Source: GCA-2794515 sp034436155 (GTDB lineage: Bacteria > Chloroflexota > Anaerolineae > Aggregatilineales > Phototrophicaceae). From it: DNA of 64,000 nt. Position numbers and translations under genes: made by a program. This document shows positions 53,272-61,821 of the stretch, one piece after another. Below the pieces are notes generated by a model, which was not told the DNA's origin, searched no databases, and saw only the letters and a list, made by a program, of their open reading frames with translations. The stretch lies in assembly GCA_034436155.1 (NCBI GenBank), contig DAOTVP010000110.1:1-64000 (forward strand), read 5' to 3'. Positions within the stretch are counted from its first letter, which is position 1. Each line of letters begins with the position of its first letter.

Positions 53272-54096
53272 CTAATCTTCTGCCACGCATGGGTTTTCGA
53301 GCGTGCCAATTTCGGGGATGCTCACGCGCACGACATCACCCGTTTTGAGGAAGCGTGGCGGTTTCATGCCCTTACCGACCCCCGCGGGCGTGCCTGTGAG
53401 GATGAGATCGCCGACTTCGAGCGCGAAGGCTTGCGAAATATAAGCGATTAAATCGGGGATTTTGTGAATCATCAATTCGGTGCTGGCATGTTGCACGCGG
53501 TCATCGTTGACGTATGTCGAGATGGTCAGGTTATGCGGGTCTGGAATTTCATCACGAGTCACGATCACGGGACCGAAGGGGCAAAAGGTATCCATGCCCT
53601 TAGCACGCGCCCATTGACCATCACTTTCTTGTAAATCGCGGGCAGAGACATCATTAGCGAGGCTATAGCCAAAAATATGCTCATACGCACTTTCGGCAGA
53701 TACATTACGCCCCGCCTTGCCGATAATCACCGCCAATTCGCCTTCCCAATCCACTTGTGTGGTGAGCGATTGCGACCAGCGAATCGCCTCTTTGGTGGCG
53801 ATGACGCTACTGCTAAATTTGCCGAATAAAAATGGCTTCTCTGGGGCGGTATTGCCCAATTCCTTAGCATGATCGGCATAATTCCGCCCAATACACACAA
53901 TTTTCGGCGGGATATACGGCGCTTGGAGTGTGACTTTCTCCAACGGATAGCGATAGGTATAGCTCACCACAGGCTTGATGCCACTCCGCAACAAACCGAG
54001 CATATCGCCTGTCCATGTGGTGGCATACACCGTATCCCCTTCTAATATCCCAACCAGATTTTTGCGATATTCATCAGAAAAACGGACTAATTTCAT
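53272..54096 (-). CDS. Fumarylacetoacetate hydrolase (FAH) family protein
   Basis: The 274-residue protein has the FAH core: CIGRNYADHAKELGN, the metal ligands in DWEGELAVIIGKAG and the ANDVSARDLQESDGQWARAKG segment, then LTGTPAGVGKG. Family members hydrolyse or decarboxylate acyl-pyruvates and related beta-dicarbonyl acids (often with Mg); the exact substrate is not known here. ATG 54096 has AAAAGGAG upstream. It appears to be monocistronic. Confidence 0.9.
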   Translation of the reverse strand: MKLVRFSDEYRKNLVGILEGDTVYATTWTGDMLGLLRSGIKPVVSYTYRYPLEKVTLQAPYIPPKIVCIGRNYADHAKELGNTAPEKPFLFGKFSSSVIATKEAIRWSQSLTTQVDWEGELAVIIGKAGRNVSAESAYEHIFGYSLANDVSARDLQESDGQWARAKGMDTFCPFGPVIVTRDEIPDPHNLTISTYVNDDRVQHASTELMIHKIPDLIAYISQAFALEVGDLILTGTPAGVGKGMKPPRFLKTGDVVRVSIPEIGTLENPCVAED

Positions 54097-54179
54097 CAAA
54101 TTCTCCTTTTAATAACAGGCGCAATAACCCTTATAACTATAACGTTTTTTGGGGATAAGTTCAAAGTGGATATAAATAA

Positions 54180-54212
54180 AACAGCCCGATACAACGGGTG
54201 CATCGGGCTGTT
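54180..54212 (-). terminator. Terminator of the 56012/57628 transcript
   Basis: On the minus strand AACAGCCCGAT pairs with ATCGGGCTGTT across an 11-base loop, and a T-rich stretch follows. It lies just after the stop at 54219. Confidence 0.85.
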
Positions 54213-54218
54213 GTTTGT

Positions 54219-56012
54219 TTATCGGCTTTCGAGGTGTGCGCCCGCTAAACGCCCCCACAGATTATCGGGTGCATCACGCCACAATTGATAATACCCTGCC
54301 ACGGCATTCGGGCGATTTCCGATGATATCCAAGCATAAAGCGCGGAAAAATCGGATTTCGAGCCGATTAGCTAAGGCAGAATTTTGGCGAATGGCATTGT
54401 CGAGGATATTCAACGCCGATACACCATCGTTCTTCACAATCAACGCCGTCAATGCCGATGCGGGAATAGCGATAGATTGTGGATTTTCATTATCACGAGT
54501 AATAATTGGACTCAGTTTTTCTGCGACAAACGTCTCGGTGTTCAACGGCGCGAATGCCCACTGGCTACTATTCGGAAGCGCAAATGTGGCGACAAAGCGG
54601 TCTGCCCGTCCGACTTGCGTCACTGTGACGATAGATTGTACGGGCAATCCGAGCGCCTCTAGCTGACTTTGCAGATTGCCTGTGCGCGAAATCGGATTTT
54701 CGGTCAAGATGCGCCCGATGAGTTGATCTATCTCGCACGCGCCATTATCCCCTGTCAATTCGGCACAGGCTCGTATCGGCGAGGCATTTTGGGCGATAAG
54801 CGCCTGTAGTGTGTTGATTTGCCGTTGGATATTCACAGGCACATTGGCTTGATTATCTAAGCCGATAATTCGCAACGATGCGCCCGCACGGTTGCCATTC
54901 AGCCATTCGAGCAATGCCAACGCGATAACGGCTTGTTGATACCCCGCTTCATCTGAGGCGTGATTATTGAGGATGTTCTGGAGCGATTGCACGGCGTTGG
55001 CGGGCGATTGCCCGTAGAGGGGTTGAATTGCCACCATCTGGCAACCGAGCGTATCGACCAGAAGTGTGGTGCTACTATCTTCAATGGGTCGGAAAAAATT
55101 CGATGACCACACCCAATTCACCCGTCTGGCGCGGTAACATCCCCACCGTTCCGATTCAATTTCGTAACGGCGTACTTGGATATTGCCACTGGCGAGGGCT
55201 GTTATATCGCCAAATTCGAGGGTTGTGTTGGTGGTGGCGAGGTCTACGAGGGCATTATTGCGCCATCCATACACCACCATGCGGTCATTTGCACCGCTAC
55301 GATCGAGGCGGATAATCATCTCATCCAGACCATCGCCTGTGTAATCGCCTGTCGCCAACAAATCTACGCCGACCACATCCAAATAGGGTGCGGCAAAAAT
55401 ATCATCGGGCATATCGGGCAGGCTAAAGCGTCCGTTGGCATCTTGTCGCATGACAACATAATCCAAATACAGATACGGTTGGGCTTCATCGGCGGGATAG
55501 CGCAATTGATACACCACATCGGCGAAGCCATCACCATCCATATTCAGGCGGGCGATTTGTTTGATGCCCATCATATCGGTCTGACCAGTTTGCAGGCTGG
55601 CTAATGCCAATGGACGCGCCACAAAACGCATATCGGCGCTTCCGCGTGGGGCATTGAGCATGGCGTTATACAACCGTTGGCGCGTAGTGGCATCTTGCGG
55701 GGCATTGGGAAAGCGCAAATTGAGTTCATATTGCATCAAGCGCGTTGCCAGATAAAATTCGGCGCTGTCATTGCCCTTTCCCAACAAACTGATGAACACA
55801 TCTATCATCTGTGATGCAGACCACAGGCGCAAGGCATAACGGTCTTGGGGCAAGGTCGGGAAAATATCGAGCGGGTCGGGCGGGCGCGGGGTGTTGGTGG
55901 CGAATATCGGTTGTGCTGTGCTGATAGACGGCTTGGCGAACATCGCCACCATCAATAACAAACAACACCCAATTAACAGACCAATTGAGATATGTAGGCG
56001 GATTTTCATCAT
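54219..56012 (-). CDS. Secreted protein with VCBS/FG-GAP-like repeats, unknown
   Basis: The 597-residue product has an N-terminal signal peptide (LLIGCCLLLMVAMFA, with a possible cleavage near STAQP), then a Pro-rich linker. A middle part carries Asp-rich motifs like calcium-binding VCBS/FG-GAP repeats (NMDGDGFADVVY and GDYTGDGLDEMII). The last 250 residues are helical and TPR-like. GAGG lies eight bases before ATG 56012. It follows the membrane protein gene by 17 bases, so the two probably form one unit. Confidence 0.68.
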   Translation of the reverse strand: MMKIRLHISIGLLIGCCLLLMVAMFAKPSISTAQPIFATNTPRPPDPLDIFPTLPQDRYALRLWSASQMIDVFISLLGKGNDSAEFYLATRLMQYELNLRFPNAPQDATTRQRLYNAMLNAPRGSADMRFVARPLALASLQTGQTDMMGIKQIARLNMDGDGFADVVYQLRYPADEAQPYLYLDYVVMRQDANGRFSLPDMPDDIFAAPYLDVVGVDLLATGDYTGDGLDEMIIRLDRSGANDRMVVYGWRNNALVDLATTNTTLEFGDITALASGNIQVRRYEIESERWGCYRARRVNWVWSSNFFRPIEDSSTTLLVDTLGCQMVAIQPLYGQSPANAVQSLQNILNNHASDEAGYQQAVIALALLEWLNGNRAGASLRIIGLDNQANVPVNIQRQINTLQALIAQNASPIRACAELTGDNGACEIDQLIGRILTENPISRTGNLQSQLEALGLPVQSIVTVTQVGRADRFVATFALPNSSQWAFAPLNTETFVAEKLSPIITRDNENPQSIAIPASALTALIVKNDGVSALNILDNAIRQNSALANRLEIRFFRALCLDIIGNRPNAVAGYYQLWRDAPDNLWGRLAGAHLESR

Positions 56013-56029
56013 CACAAATACCTCATCAT

Positions 56030-57628
56030 TTATGCGTTCTGTTTGGCGGGCGCGAACAACATCCCCAAAAATGGCGCAATTGCCACAGCAATCATCCCGC
56101 CCAGGCTTATCCAAAAGCCGATACCAATGAATTGATTCGACGATGTGACCGCAATACCCAACTCATTGAGAGTCGTGGCGACATTGGTGTTGCCAATCAT
56201 CATCAGGTTATCAATGCCTGTGGTATAAAAATACGCACATGCTCCAACACCAACCAAACCGACAAGGATATTCAATATCCACCACGTCATACTGGGGGTC
56301 ATATACAACAACAGGGCGAATAAAAATGCCAAACTGCCCGCCACAGGCACAGCAATCACCGAAAAATCTACGGTCTGAGGGGTATATTTCAATTGTGCCA
56401 ATCCGATATTAATGCCTGCGCGAAGGGCATCTGGATTGAGCGAATTGGCATCTATCCCAAAAGTACCCAAATTACCCAATTGACTTTGCGCGGTAGATAA
56501 GACAACATCGGCAAACATCGGATCAGCAAGGGCATCCAAAAGCGCATCAATCACCCCACCAAAGCCGAACAATGCGCGGAGGGCATCTTGTGAGCCTATC
56601 ATATACAACATGGTATCCATGCCACTCGCACCTGTGCGGATAGCCCGAAACCCGCCGATAAGATCTCGGATGATTGCGCCTTGCGCCCCCAATAAATTGG
56701 CTTGCGCTTCTGCCTCACGAATTTCTGGGCGGTTGAGCAATTTTTGAAATTCGCTCAATATCCCGCCAATCGTGCCGAAATTATCGACATTCATGCCTGC
56801 AGATTGCAAATTGCCCAAATCACCCAAACCAGCCAATTGTGCATTCAAATCATTTATTTGGATAGGTATCCAACCGAAATCGACCCACGGCAGGGCAAAA
56901 AATCCGACCAGCACGGATGTCGCGCCGATGAACACAATCAAGGCGAATAGTTGTTGAATCGCGTTCAGCTTGCGCGATGTGGCGGGTGTACTTCCTTGTA
57001 ATAACGCGCCACTTTTTTCGAGATCTTTGGCACTAGGGGCGAACATGCGCCGAATATCATCCGGACTCAACCCCGTAATGTTGGCGGCAAGGCTGAGTGT
57101 ATACGAATCGTATAACAGGCGCGGGTTGGTCTTGAAGGCTTTGCGGAGCATTTCGACCGCTTTATCAGTTTTACCACGCACATTCCAATCCATCGCCTGC
57201 TCGACAAACGATTTGGCGCGTTCTTCTGCCACGGGTGTTACCTGAATATTGGATGGCAACGGCACATCATCACTTGCGCCTGATGCCATATCATCCTCAT
57301 CTTCATCGACATACAAACTGCCATAGCGCGAGTAGTTGTTTCTTTCTTCTGGTTCATCATCCGCGTAAATACTATCATAACGCGAATACGGTTCATCTTC
57401 CGCATGGTTGTCGTCATCCGTGCTGGCAAGTGAGGGGGCATTTTTTTGGATATATGCACCTGCTTTTTTGGCGAGTTCTCGAATTTCGAGATCACTATCC
57501 GTTTTATACACCCGCGCCAAATGCGGAAGCGCGTCTCTATCTAACGATTTGGCTAAGAGAGCAACCGCTTTTTTGCGCTTATCAGGGTCGGAACTGCCGA
57601 GTGCTTGTATAATACGTGGGTCTATCAT
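56030..57628 (-). CDS. Membrane protein with N-terminal HEAT-like repeats, unknown
   Basis: The 532-residue protein starts with HEAT-like helices (residues about 1-70, LGSSDPDKRKKAVALLAK). An acidic linker and a TPR-like region follow, including VRGKTDKAVEMLRKAF. At least five hydrophobic segments come next, around 225, 385-440 and 490-525. No catalytic motif is seen. It is followed by the secreted protein gene and the terminator at 54180. Cytoplasmic repeats joined to membrane spans suggest an adaptor, which is inference. Confidence 0.65.
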   Translation of the reverse strand: MIDPRIIQALGSSDPDKRKKAVALLAKSLDRDALPHLARVYKTDSDLEIRELAKKAGAYIQKNAPSLASTDDDNHAEDEPYSRYDSIYADDEPEERNNYSRYGSLYVDEDEDDMASGASDDVPLPSNIQVTPVAEERAKSFVEQAMDWNVRGKTDKAVEMLRKAFKTNPRLLYDSYTLSLAANITGLSPDDIRRMFAPSAKDLEKSGALLQGSTPATSRKLNAIQQLFALIVFIGATSVLVGFFALPWVDFGWIPIQINDLNAQLAGLGDLGNLQSAGMNVDNFGTIGGILSEFQKLLNRPEIREAEAQANLLGAQGAIIRDLIGGFRAIRTGASGMDTMLYMIGSQDALRALFGFGGVIDALLDALADPMFADVVLSTAQSQLGNLGTFGIDANSLNPDALRAGINIGLAQLKYTPQTVDFSVIAVPVAGSLAFLFALLLYMTPSMTWWILNILVGLVGVGACAYFYTTGIDNLMMIGNTNVATTLNELGIAVTSSNQFIGIGFWISLGGMIAVAIAPFLGMLFAPAKQNA

Positions 57629-57769
57629 CGAAAATTTACCTCTTGAGTCGGCTAACTTGTGTTTATTTTAACGCATAACATCATTTTATGCCCCTGCTTT
57701 TGGGTGATTGACAGCATCATCAAATAACCTTAATGTGAGTATAAAGATGAGGTCTTGGAGTTGATAAAA

Positions 57770-58615
57770 ATGCGCTTGATTATGTTATCATTAGCCTGTT
57801 TATCGTTACTGCTATCAGGAAGAACCGCTATGCCCAATATTCGCATACTCACCGATATACCTTATAACCCGTCTGAGGATACCCATACGCGCCAAATGCT
57901 GGATTTATATTTGCCCACCACCGACAATTTTCCGATGGTGTTATATGTGCATGGTGGGGCGTGGGTCGGCGGGGATAAACATTTATACGCCAACATCGGC
58001 ACAACCCTCGCCGAAGCGGGGTATGGCGTGGCGATTATCAATTATCGCTTATCGCCCGAATTTAGTCACCCTGCCCATACCCAAGACGGCGCGATGGCGG
58101 TGGCATGGCTGAAAAATCATATTGCCGATTATGGTGGCAATCCCAATGTGCTATTCCTCACGGGGCATAGCGCGGGCGGTCACATGGTCAGTTTGCTCAC
58201 ATTAGATAGCCAATATCTGAGCGCGGTGGATGTCGACCCCACGATTATCAAAGGGGTGATTTCGTATAGCGGGTTATATTGGATTGACGACTGGATTATG
58301 GGTTGGGCAAAAAATGCCTTTAGCGATGATGAAGCAGAACGGCGTGCTGTATCGCCGATTCATCTGGTCGAATCTGCGACAGAAGCGGGCGATATGCCGC
58401 CATTTTTGATGATCGCATCCGAGAATGATTATCCCGAATTATTGGTCGAGCAAGCCGAGATGGGCAAAAAGTTGGATGAACACGGCGTGGATTATACCGC
58501 GCATGTGATTAACGACCGTGACCATTTTGGGTTGGTGACAAGTATCGGCACGCCCGATGACCCCACCACCGCCTTAATTATCGCGTGGCTGAATGACTTG
58601 CATGAGGCAGATTAA
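57770..58615 (+). CDS. Alpha/beta hydrolase (esterase family)
   Basis: The 281-residue protein begins with a hydrophobic N terminus (MRLIMLSLACLSLLLSG) that may be a signal peptide. The hydrolase core has the oxyanion HGGAW at 61-65 and the nucleophile elbow GHSAGG with Ser134. Asp220 (ASEND) and His252 (RDHFG) complete the triad. It resembles the HGG-type carboxylesterases and feruloyl-type enzymes (BD-FAE), so ester hydrolysis is likely but the substrate is unknown. I chose ATG 57770 rather than TTG 57755. thpR starts two bases after the stop. Confidence 0.83.
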   Translation: MRLIMLSLACLSLLLSGRTAMPNIRILTDIPYNPSEDTHTRQMLDLYLPTTDNFPMVLYVHGGAWVGGDKHLYANIGTTLAEAGYGVAIINYRLSPEFSHPAHTQDGAMAVAWLKNHIADYGGNPNVLFLTGHSAGGHMVSLLTLDSQYLSAVDVDPTIIKGVISYSGLYWIDDWIMGWAKNAFSDDEAERRAVSPIHLVESATEAGDMPPFLMIASENDYPELLVEQAEMGKKLDEHGVDYTAHVINDRDHFGLVTSIGTPDDPTTALIIAWLNDLHEAD

Positions 58616-58617
58616 TC

Positions 58618-59163
58618 ATGCCCCGTTTATTCATCGCCTTACACTTGCCACAAACAGTCAAATCGGGATTAATGCGCCTCAAGACGACTATCCCGACTGC
58701 CCGATGGTCAGATGAGCGCCAATTTCACCTCACATTGCGTTTTTTGGGCGATATTGCCAATAATCAGGTCGGTCAAATTGAGTCGGCATTATCGCACATT
58801 GCCCTACCCACTTTCGAGATGTCACTCAACGGTGTGGGATGCTTCCCCGAAAATATCAACAAGCCGACACGGGTGTTATGGGCGGGCATATCTGCACCGA
58901 AAACATTATTCGATTTGCAAAAACAAATCGAAATCGCCATGATAGGCGCGGGCTTCGGCGAAGCAGATAAACCATTCAACCCCCATATCACCCTAGCCCG
59001 CCTGAAAACCGCTAAGCCACTCGGCGCGGTGAAATCTTTTTTGGATGCGAATCGAGATTATGCCAGCGAATTGTTTCAGGTGACACAATTCGCGCTGGTC
59101 GAAAGTCGTTTAGACCCTAGAGGGGCGGTTTATACCGATAGACGGATTTTTGAATTGGGATAA
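58618..59163 (+). CDS. thpR: RNA 2',3'-cyclic phosphodiesterase ThpR (LigT-like)
   Basis: The 181-residue protein of the 2H phosphoesterase superfamily has the two HxT motifs, H37-L-T39 in FHLTLRFLGD and H123-I-T125 in NPHITLARL. Length and layout match ThpR, which opens 2',3'-cyclic phosphate RNA ends. It begins two bases after the esterase gene and is probably cotranscribed with it. A paired-hairpin repeat follows. Confidence 0.92.
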   Translation: MPRLFIALHLPQTVKSGLMRLKTTIPTARWSDERQFHLTLRFLGDIANNQVGQIESALSHIALPTFEMSLNGVGCFPENINKPTRVLWAGISAPKTLFDLQKQIEIAMIGAGFGEADKPFNPHITLARLKTAKPLGAVKSFLDANRDYASELFQVTQFALVESRLDPRGAVYTDRRIFELG

Positions 59164-59184
59164 AAAAGGATAATGTATAGGTGT

Positions 59185-59280
59185 GGACGACATACGCCCT
59201 GCGGGCTAGTCGTCCATTACAGAATGCCAATTTTTAGGGGTGTAATGGCGGACTAGAGGCTTTAGCCTTGTATGTCCGCC
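59185..59280. repeat. Intergenic paired-hairpin repeat, copy E
   Basis: Hairpin 1 (59185-59215) has GGACGAC/GTCGTCC arms, inner stem GCCC/GGGC and loop TGC. Hairpin 2 (59247-59280) has GGCGGAC/GTCCGCC arms, inner stem GAGGC/GCCTT and loop TTTA. It lies between the converging thpR and pstB genes and is nearly the reverse complement of copy C over its core. Confidence 0.8.
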
Positions 59281-59311
59281 ACAAAATGCAAATCTTGCTT
59301 GATAATCCATA

Positions 59312-60127
59312 TCAACCAAAGCGCCCAGAGATATAATCGGCGGTTTCTTGTTCGCGGGGCGAATTGAACACATCTGAAGTGGGCGCAAATTCGATGAGTT
59401 GCCCCCAACGGGTTTCTTTGCCGTTAATTTCTTCTTTGCGGATATTATAGAAGGCGGTGTAATCGGACACGCGAAGCGCCTGTTGCATGTTGTGAGTCAC
59501 GATGATGATGGTGTAATCTTCGACCAATTCGCGCATGAGTTCTTCGATGCGTTGGGTGGCGATGGGGTCTAATGCCGAACACGGTTCATCCATCAAAATG
59601 ACTTCGGGTTCTACGGCAATGGCGCGGGCGATGCACAGGCGTTGTTGTTGCCCGCCTGATAATGCCAAACCCGATTTTTTCAGGTCATTTTTGACCTCAT
59701 CCCACAACGCCGCACGGCGCAAACTGATCTCGACAATTTCGCTGAGGGTGGCTTTATCTTTCACGCCCAACAAACGCGGACCGTAGGCGATATTATCGAA
59801 GATGCTTTTGGGGAACGGATTCGGTTTTTGGAACACCATACCAATCCGACGACGCACTTCTACGGGGTCGACATCGGGACCGTATAAATTTTCGCCATGA
59901 AATAAAATCTGACCTTCGACACGCGCCCCTGGCACTAAATCATTCATGCGGTTATAGGCACGTAAAACTGTGCTTTTACCACACCCAGAGGGTCCGATGA
60001 AGGCAGTGATTTTTCTGTCATAAATGGGCATGGTAATATCATGCACTGCCCGATATGACCCATAGAACACATCCACATGACGAGTATCGAGGGCGATAGC
60101 ATTTTCGGTCGTTACATCTACAGACAT
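59312..60127 (-). CDS. pstB: Phosphate ABC transporter ATP-binding protein PstB
   Basis: The 271-residue ATPase has Walker A GPSGCGKST, LSGGQQQRL signature and VILMDEPCSALD Walker B, with the Pst-typical FQKPNPFPKSIFDNIAYGPR segment. It powers phosphate import with PstA and PstC. Its ATG overlaps the pstA stop by one base (TAATG), so translation is coupled. It is the last gene of the leftward pst operon. No phoU is visible downstream. Confidence 0.95.
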   Translation of the reverse strand: MSVDVTTENAIALDTRHVDVFYGSYRAVHDITMPIYDRKITAFIGPSGCGKSTVLRAYNRMNDLVPGARVEGQILFHGENLYGPDVDPVEVRRRIGMVFQKPNPFPKSIFDNIAYGPRLLGVKDKATLSEIVEISLRRAALWDEVKNDLKKSGLALSGGQQQRLCIARAIAVEPEVILMDEPCSALDPIATQRIEELMRELVEDYTIIIVTHNMQQALRVSDYTAFYNIRKEEINGKETRWGQLIEFAPTSDVFNSPREQETADYISGRFG

Positions 60128-61821
60128 TATACAAAACTCCTGCGCGAGGCTCTTTGACGTAAAATAATAGCAGTGGCGTTCATGCTGAGCAACACGACTA
60201 AAAAGATGATGATGCCCGCCGCGGCGATATTGCGAAATTGCGGGTCGGCTTCACGAATCCACGAAAAAATTTGAGTCGGCATAGCGACAATGCTCGAAAA
60301 CGGACCCGATGGCACAGATGTGGTGAAGGTTGCCGTGCCAATCACGACCAACGGCGCGGTTTCGCCGATGGCACGCGCCAGACCGATAATCGCCCCTGTG
60401 AGGATGCCGGGCAACGCCGCGGGCAACACATTTTTATACACCGTCTGCCATTTGGTCGCGCCTAAGCCAAAACTGCCTTCACGCAGGGCATACGGCACAG
60501 CACGAATCGCCTCTTGGCTGGCGCTGATAATGACGGGCAAAATCAGTAATGATAATGTTAACGCACCCGATAAAATCGTCCGCCCCGCCACATTAGACGG
60601 TGTGCCAAACACTTCTCCACTGGTTATCGGTGCAAGCGCCCGCACGAATAACGCCAAGCCGAGCATCCCATAAATAATCGAAGGCACACCAGCAAGGTTG
60701 CGGATATTGACCTCGATAATACGGTTAATCAGGTTATCGTTGGCATATTCTTCGAGATAAACCGCCGCCCCAACTCCCAACGGGAAGGCGATGATCACCG
60801 TGAGGAACATCAGCCACAACGTCCCCATAAATGCCGGGAAGATACCCGCCGTTGCGGGCGTTTTGGTGAGACCGCCCGTGAGGAAATCCCACGATAACCA
60901 TGTGCGCCAACGCAATTCTGTGCCAAAAGGAAGGGCATCCTCAACACGGGTTTCGATGCTACCACGATTCAGCAGGCTTTGGTCAAGATTCCAGCTTTGT
61001 AAGATGACTTCGCGTACCACTCGTTCATTGACAAGTGTCAGCAATTGCTCTTGTGATAAATTGGTCGTCAACAATTGCACCCGTTCCGATGTGCTCAAAT
61101 CATTAATGGGGCGTTCTGCCCAACCATCGGGGATGACGCTACCATCAATTGAAATACGCAACGGGATACCGTTCATCTCGCGGATATCGCTCAATGGACT
61201 CAAATTTTCGTAGACCAATTGCAAAACTTCACGCGGGATGGTGTTTTCTATCACCCGTCCCAATTCTTCACCCGACAATTCCTCAAGGGTGCGCGTGTTC
61301 GGCGTGAGAATAAGTTGCCACAAATTTTGATTGCTCGCCAACGTTTGAAGCATGTCGGTGGTTAAATCGGCATCGCGCAAGATGCGATTGATATTTTCGA
61401 TTGCACGAATACGTGTCACAATCTGTTCGGCGGGCAATGTCGCTAGTTCTGGCAGCGGAATTTCGGCATCGCGCTTATTCGCCACTTGGTCAATCAGCGT
61501 ATAATACACATACAGTTTTGCTTCGAGTGTGGCACGATCGGCATCTGTGCCATCTTCGCCAAAAAAGCCCCGTAGCGTGTCCTCTGGTAAGCTAGATAAA
61601 CGACTTTGTAATTCAATCGGACGCACCAAATCATCGGGGTCGGTGGCATAATTCACCGCCACCAAACCGAATGCTTGATTAATCACGCTGGCAATGAGGA
61701 TAATCAGAATCACCAACGCGATAATCAGTGACGACAGATAAAAGACGCGAAAGCGTTCACCACGCGCATTTCGCGCTTGTACGCTGGTTCTAAAAATACC
61801 AATTTCGATACGGTTACTCAT
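60127..61821 (-). CDS. pstA: Phosphate ABC transporter permease PstA with extended extracytoplasmic domain
   Basis: The 564-residue protein has a C-terminal permease domain with EYANDNLINRIIEVNIRNLAGVPS and EGSFGLGATKWQTV (EAA-like loop), as in PstA. PstA is normally about 300 residues. Here a membrane span near 30-50 is followed by an insert of about 270 residues, rich in Leu and charged residues and with no recognisable domain. The start overlaps the pstC stop by one base. The insert probably lies outside the membrane. Confidence 0.88.
   Translation of the reverse strand: MSNRIEIGIFRTSVQARNARGERFRVFYLSSLIIALVILIILIASVINQAFGLVAVNYATDPDDLVRPIELQSRLSSLPEDTLRGFFGEDGTDADRATLEAKLYVYYTLIDQVANKRDAEIPLPELATLPAEQIVTRIRAIENINRILRDADLTTDMLQTLASNQNLWQLILTPNTRTLEELSGEELGRVIENTIPREVLQLVYENLSPLSDIREMNGIPLRISIDGSVIPDGWAERPINDLSTSERVQLLTTNLSQEQLLTLVNERVVREVILQSWNLDQSLLNRGSIETRVEDALPFGTELRWRTWLSWDFLTGGLTKTPATAGIFPAFMGTLWLMFLTVIIAFPLGVGAAVYLEEYANDNLINRIIEVNIRNLAGVPSIIYGMLGLALFVRALAPITSGEVFGTPSNVAGRTILSGALTLSLLILPVIISASQEAIRAVPYALREGSFGLGATKWQTVYKNVLPAALPGILTGAIIGLARAIGETAPLVVIGTATFTTSVPSGPFSSIVAMPTQIFSWIREADPQFRNIAAAGIIIFLVVLLSMNATAIILRQRASRRSFV

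Noticed and set aside
1..59280. The hairpin repeats as a CRISPR array
   Set aside because: The copies are scattered kilobases apart, not regularly spaced, and no cas gene is present.
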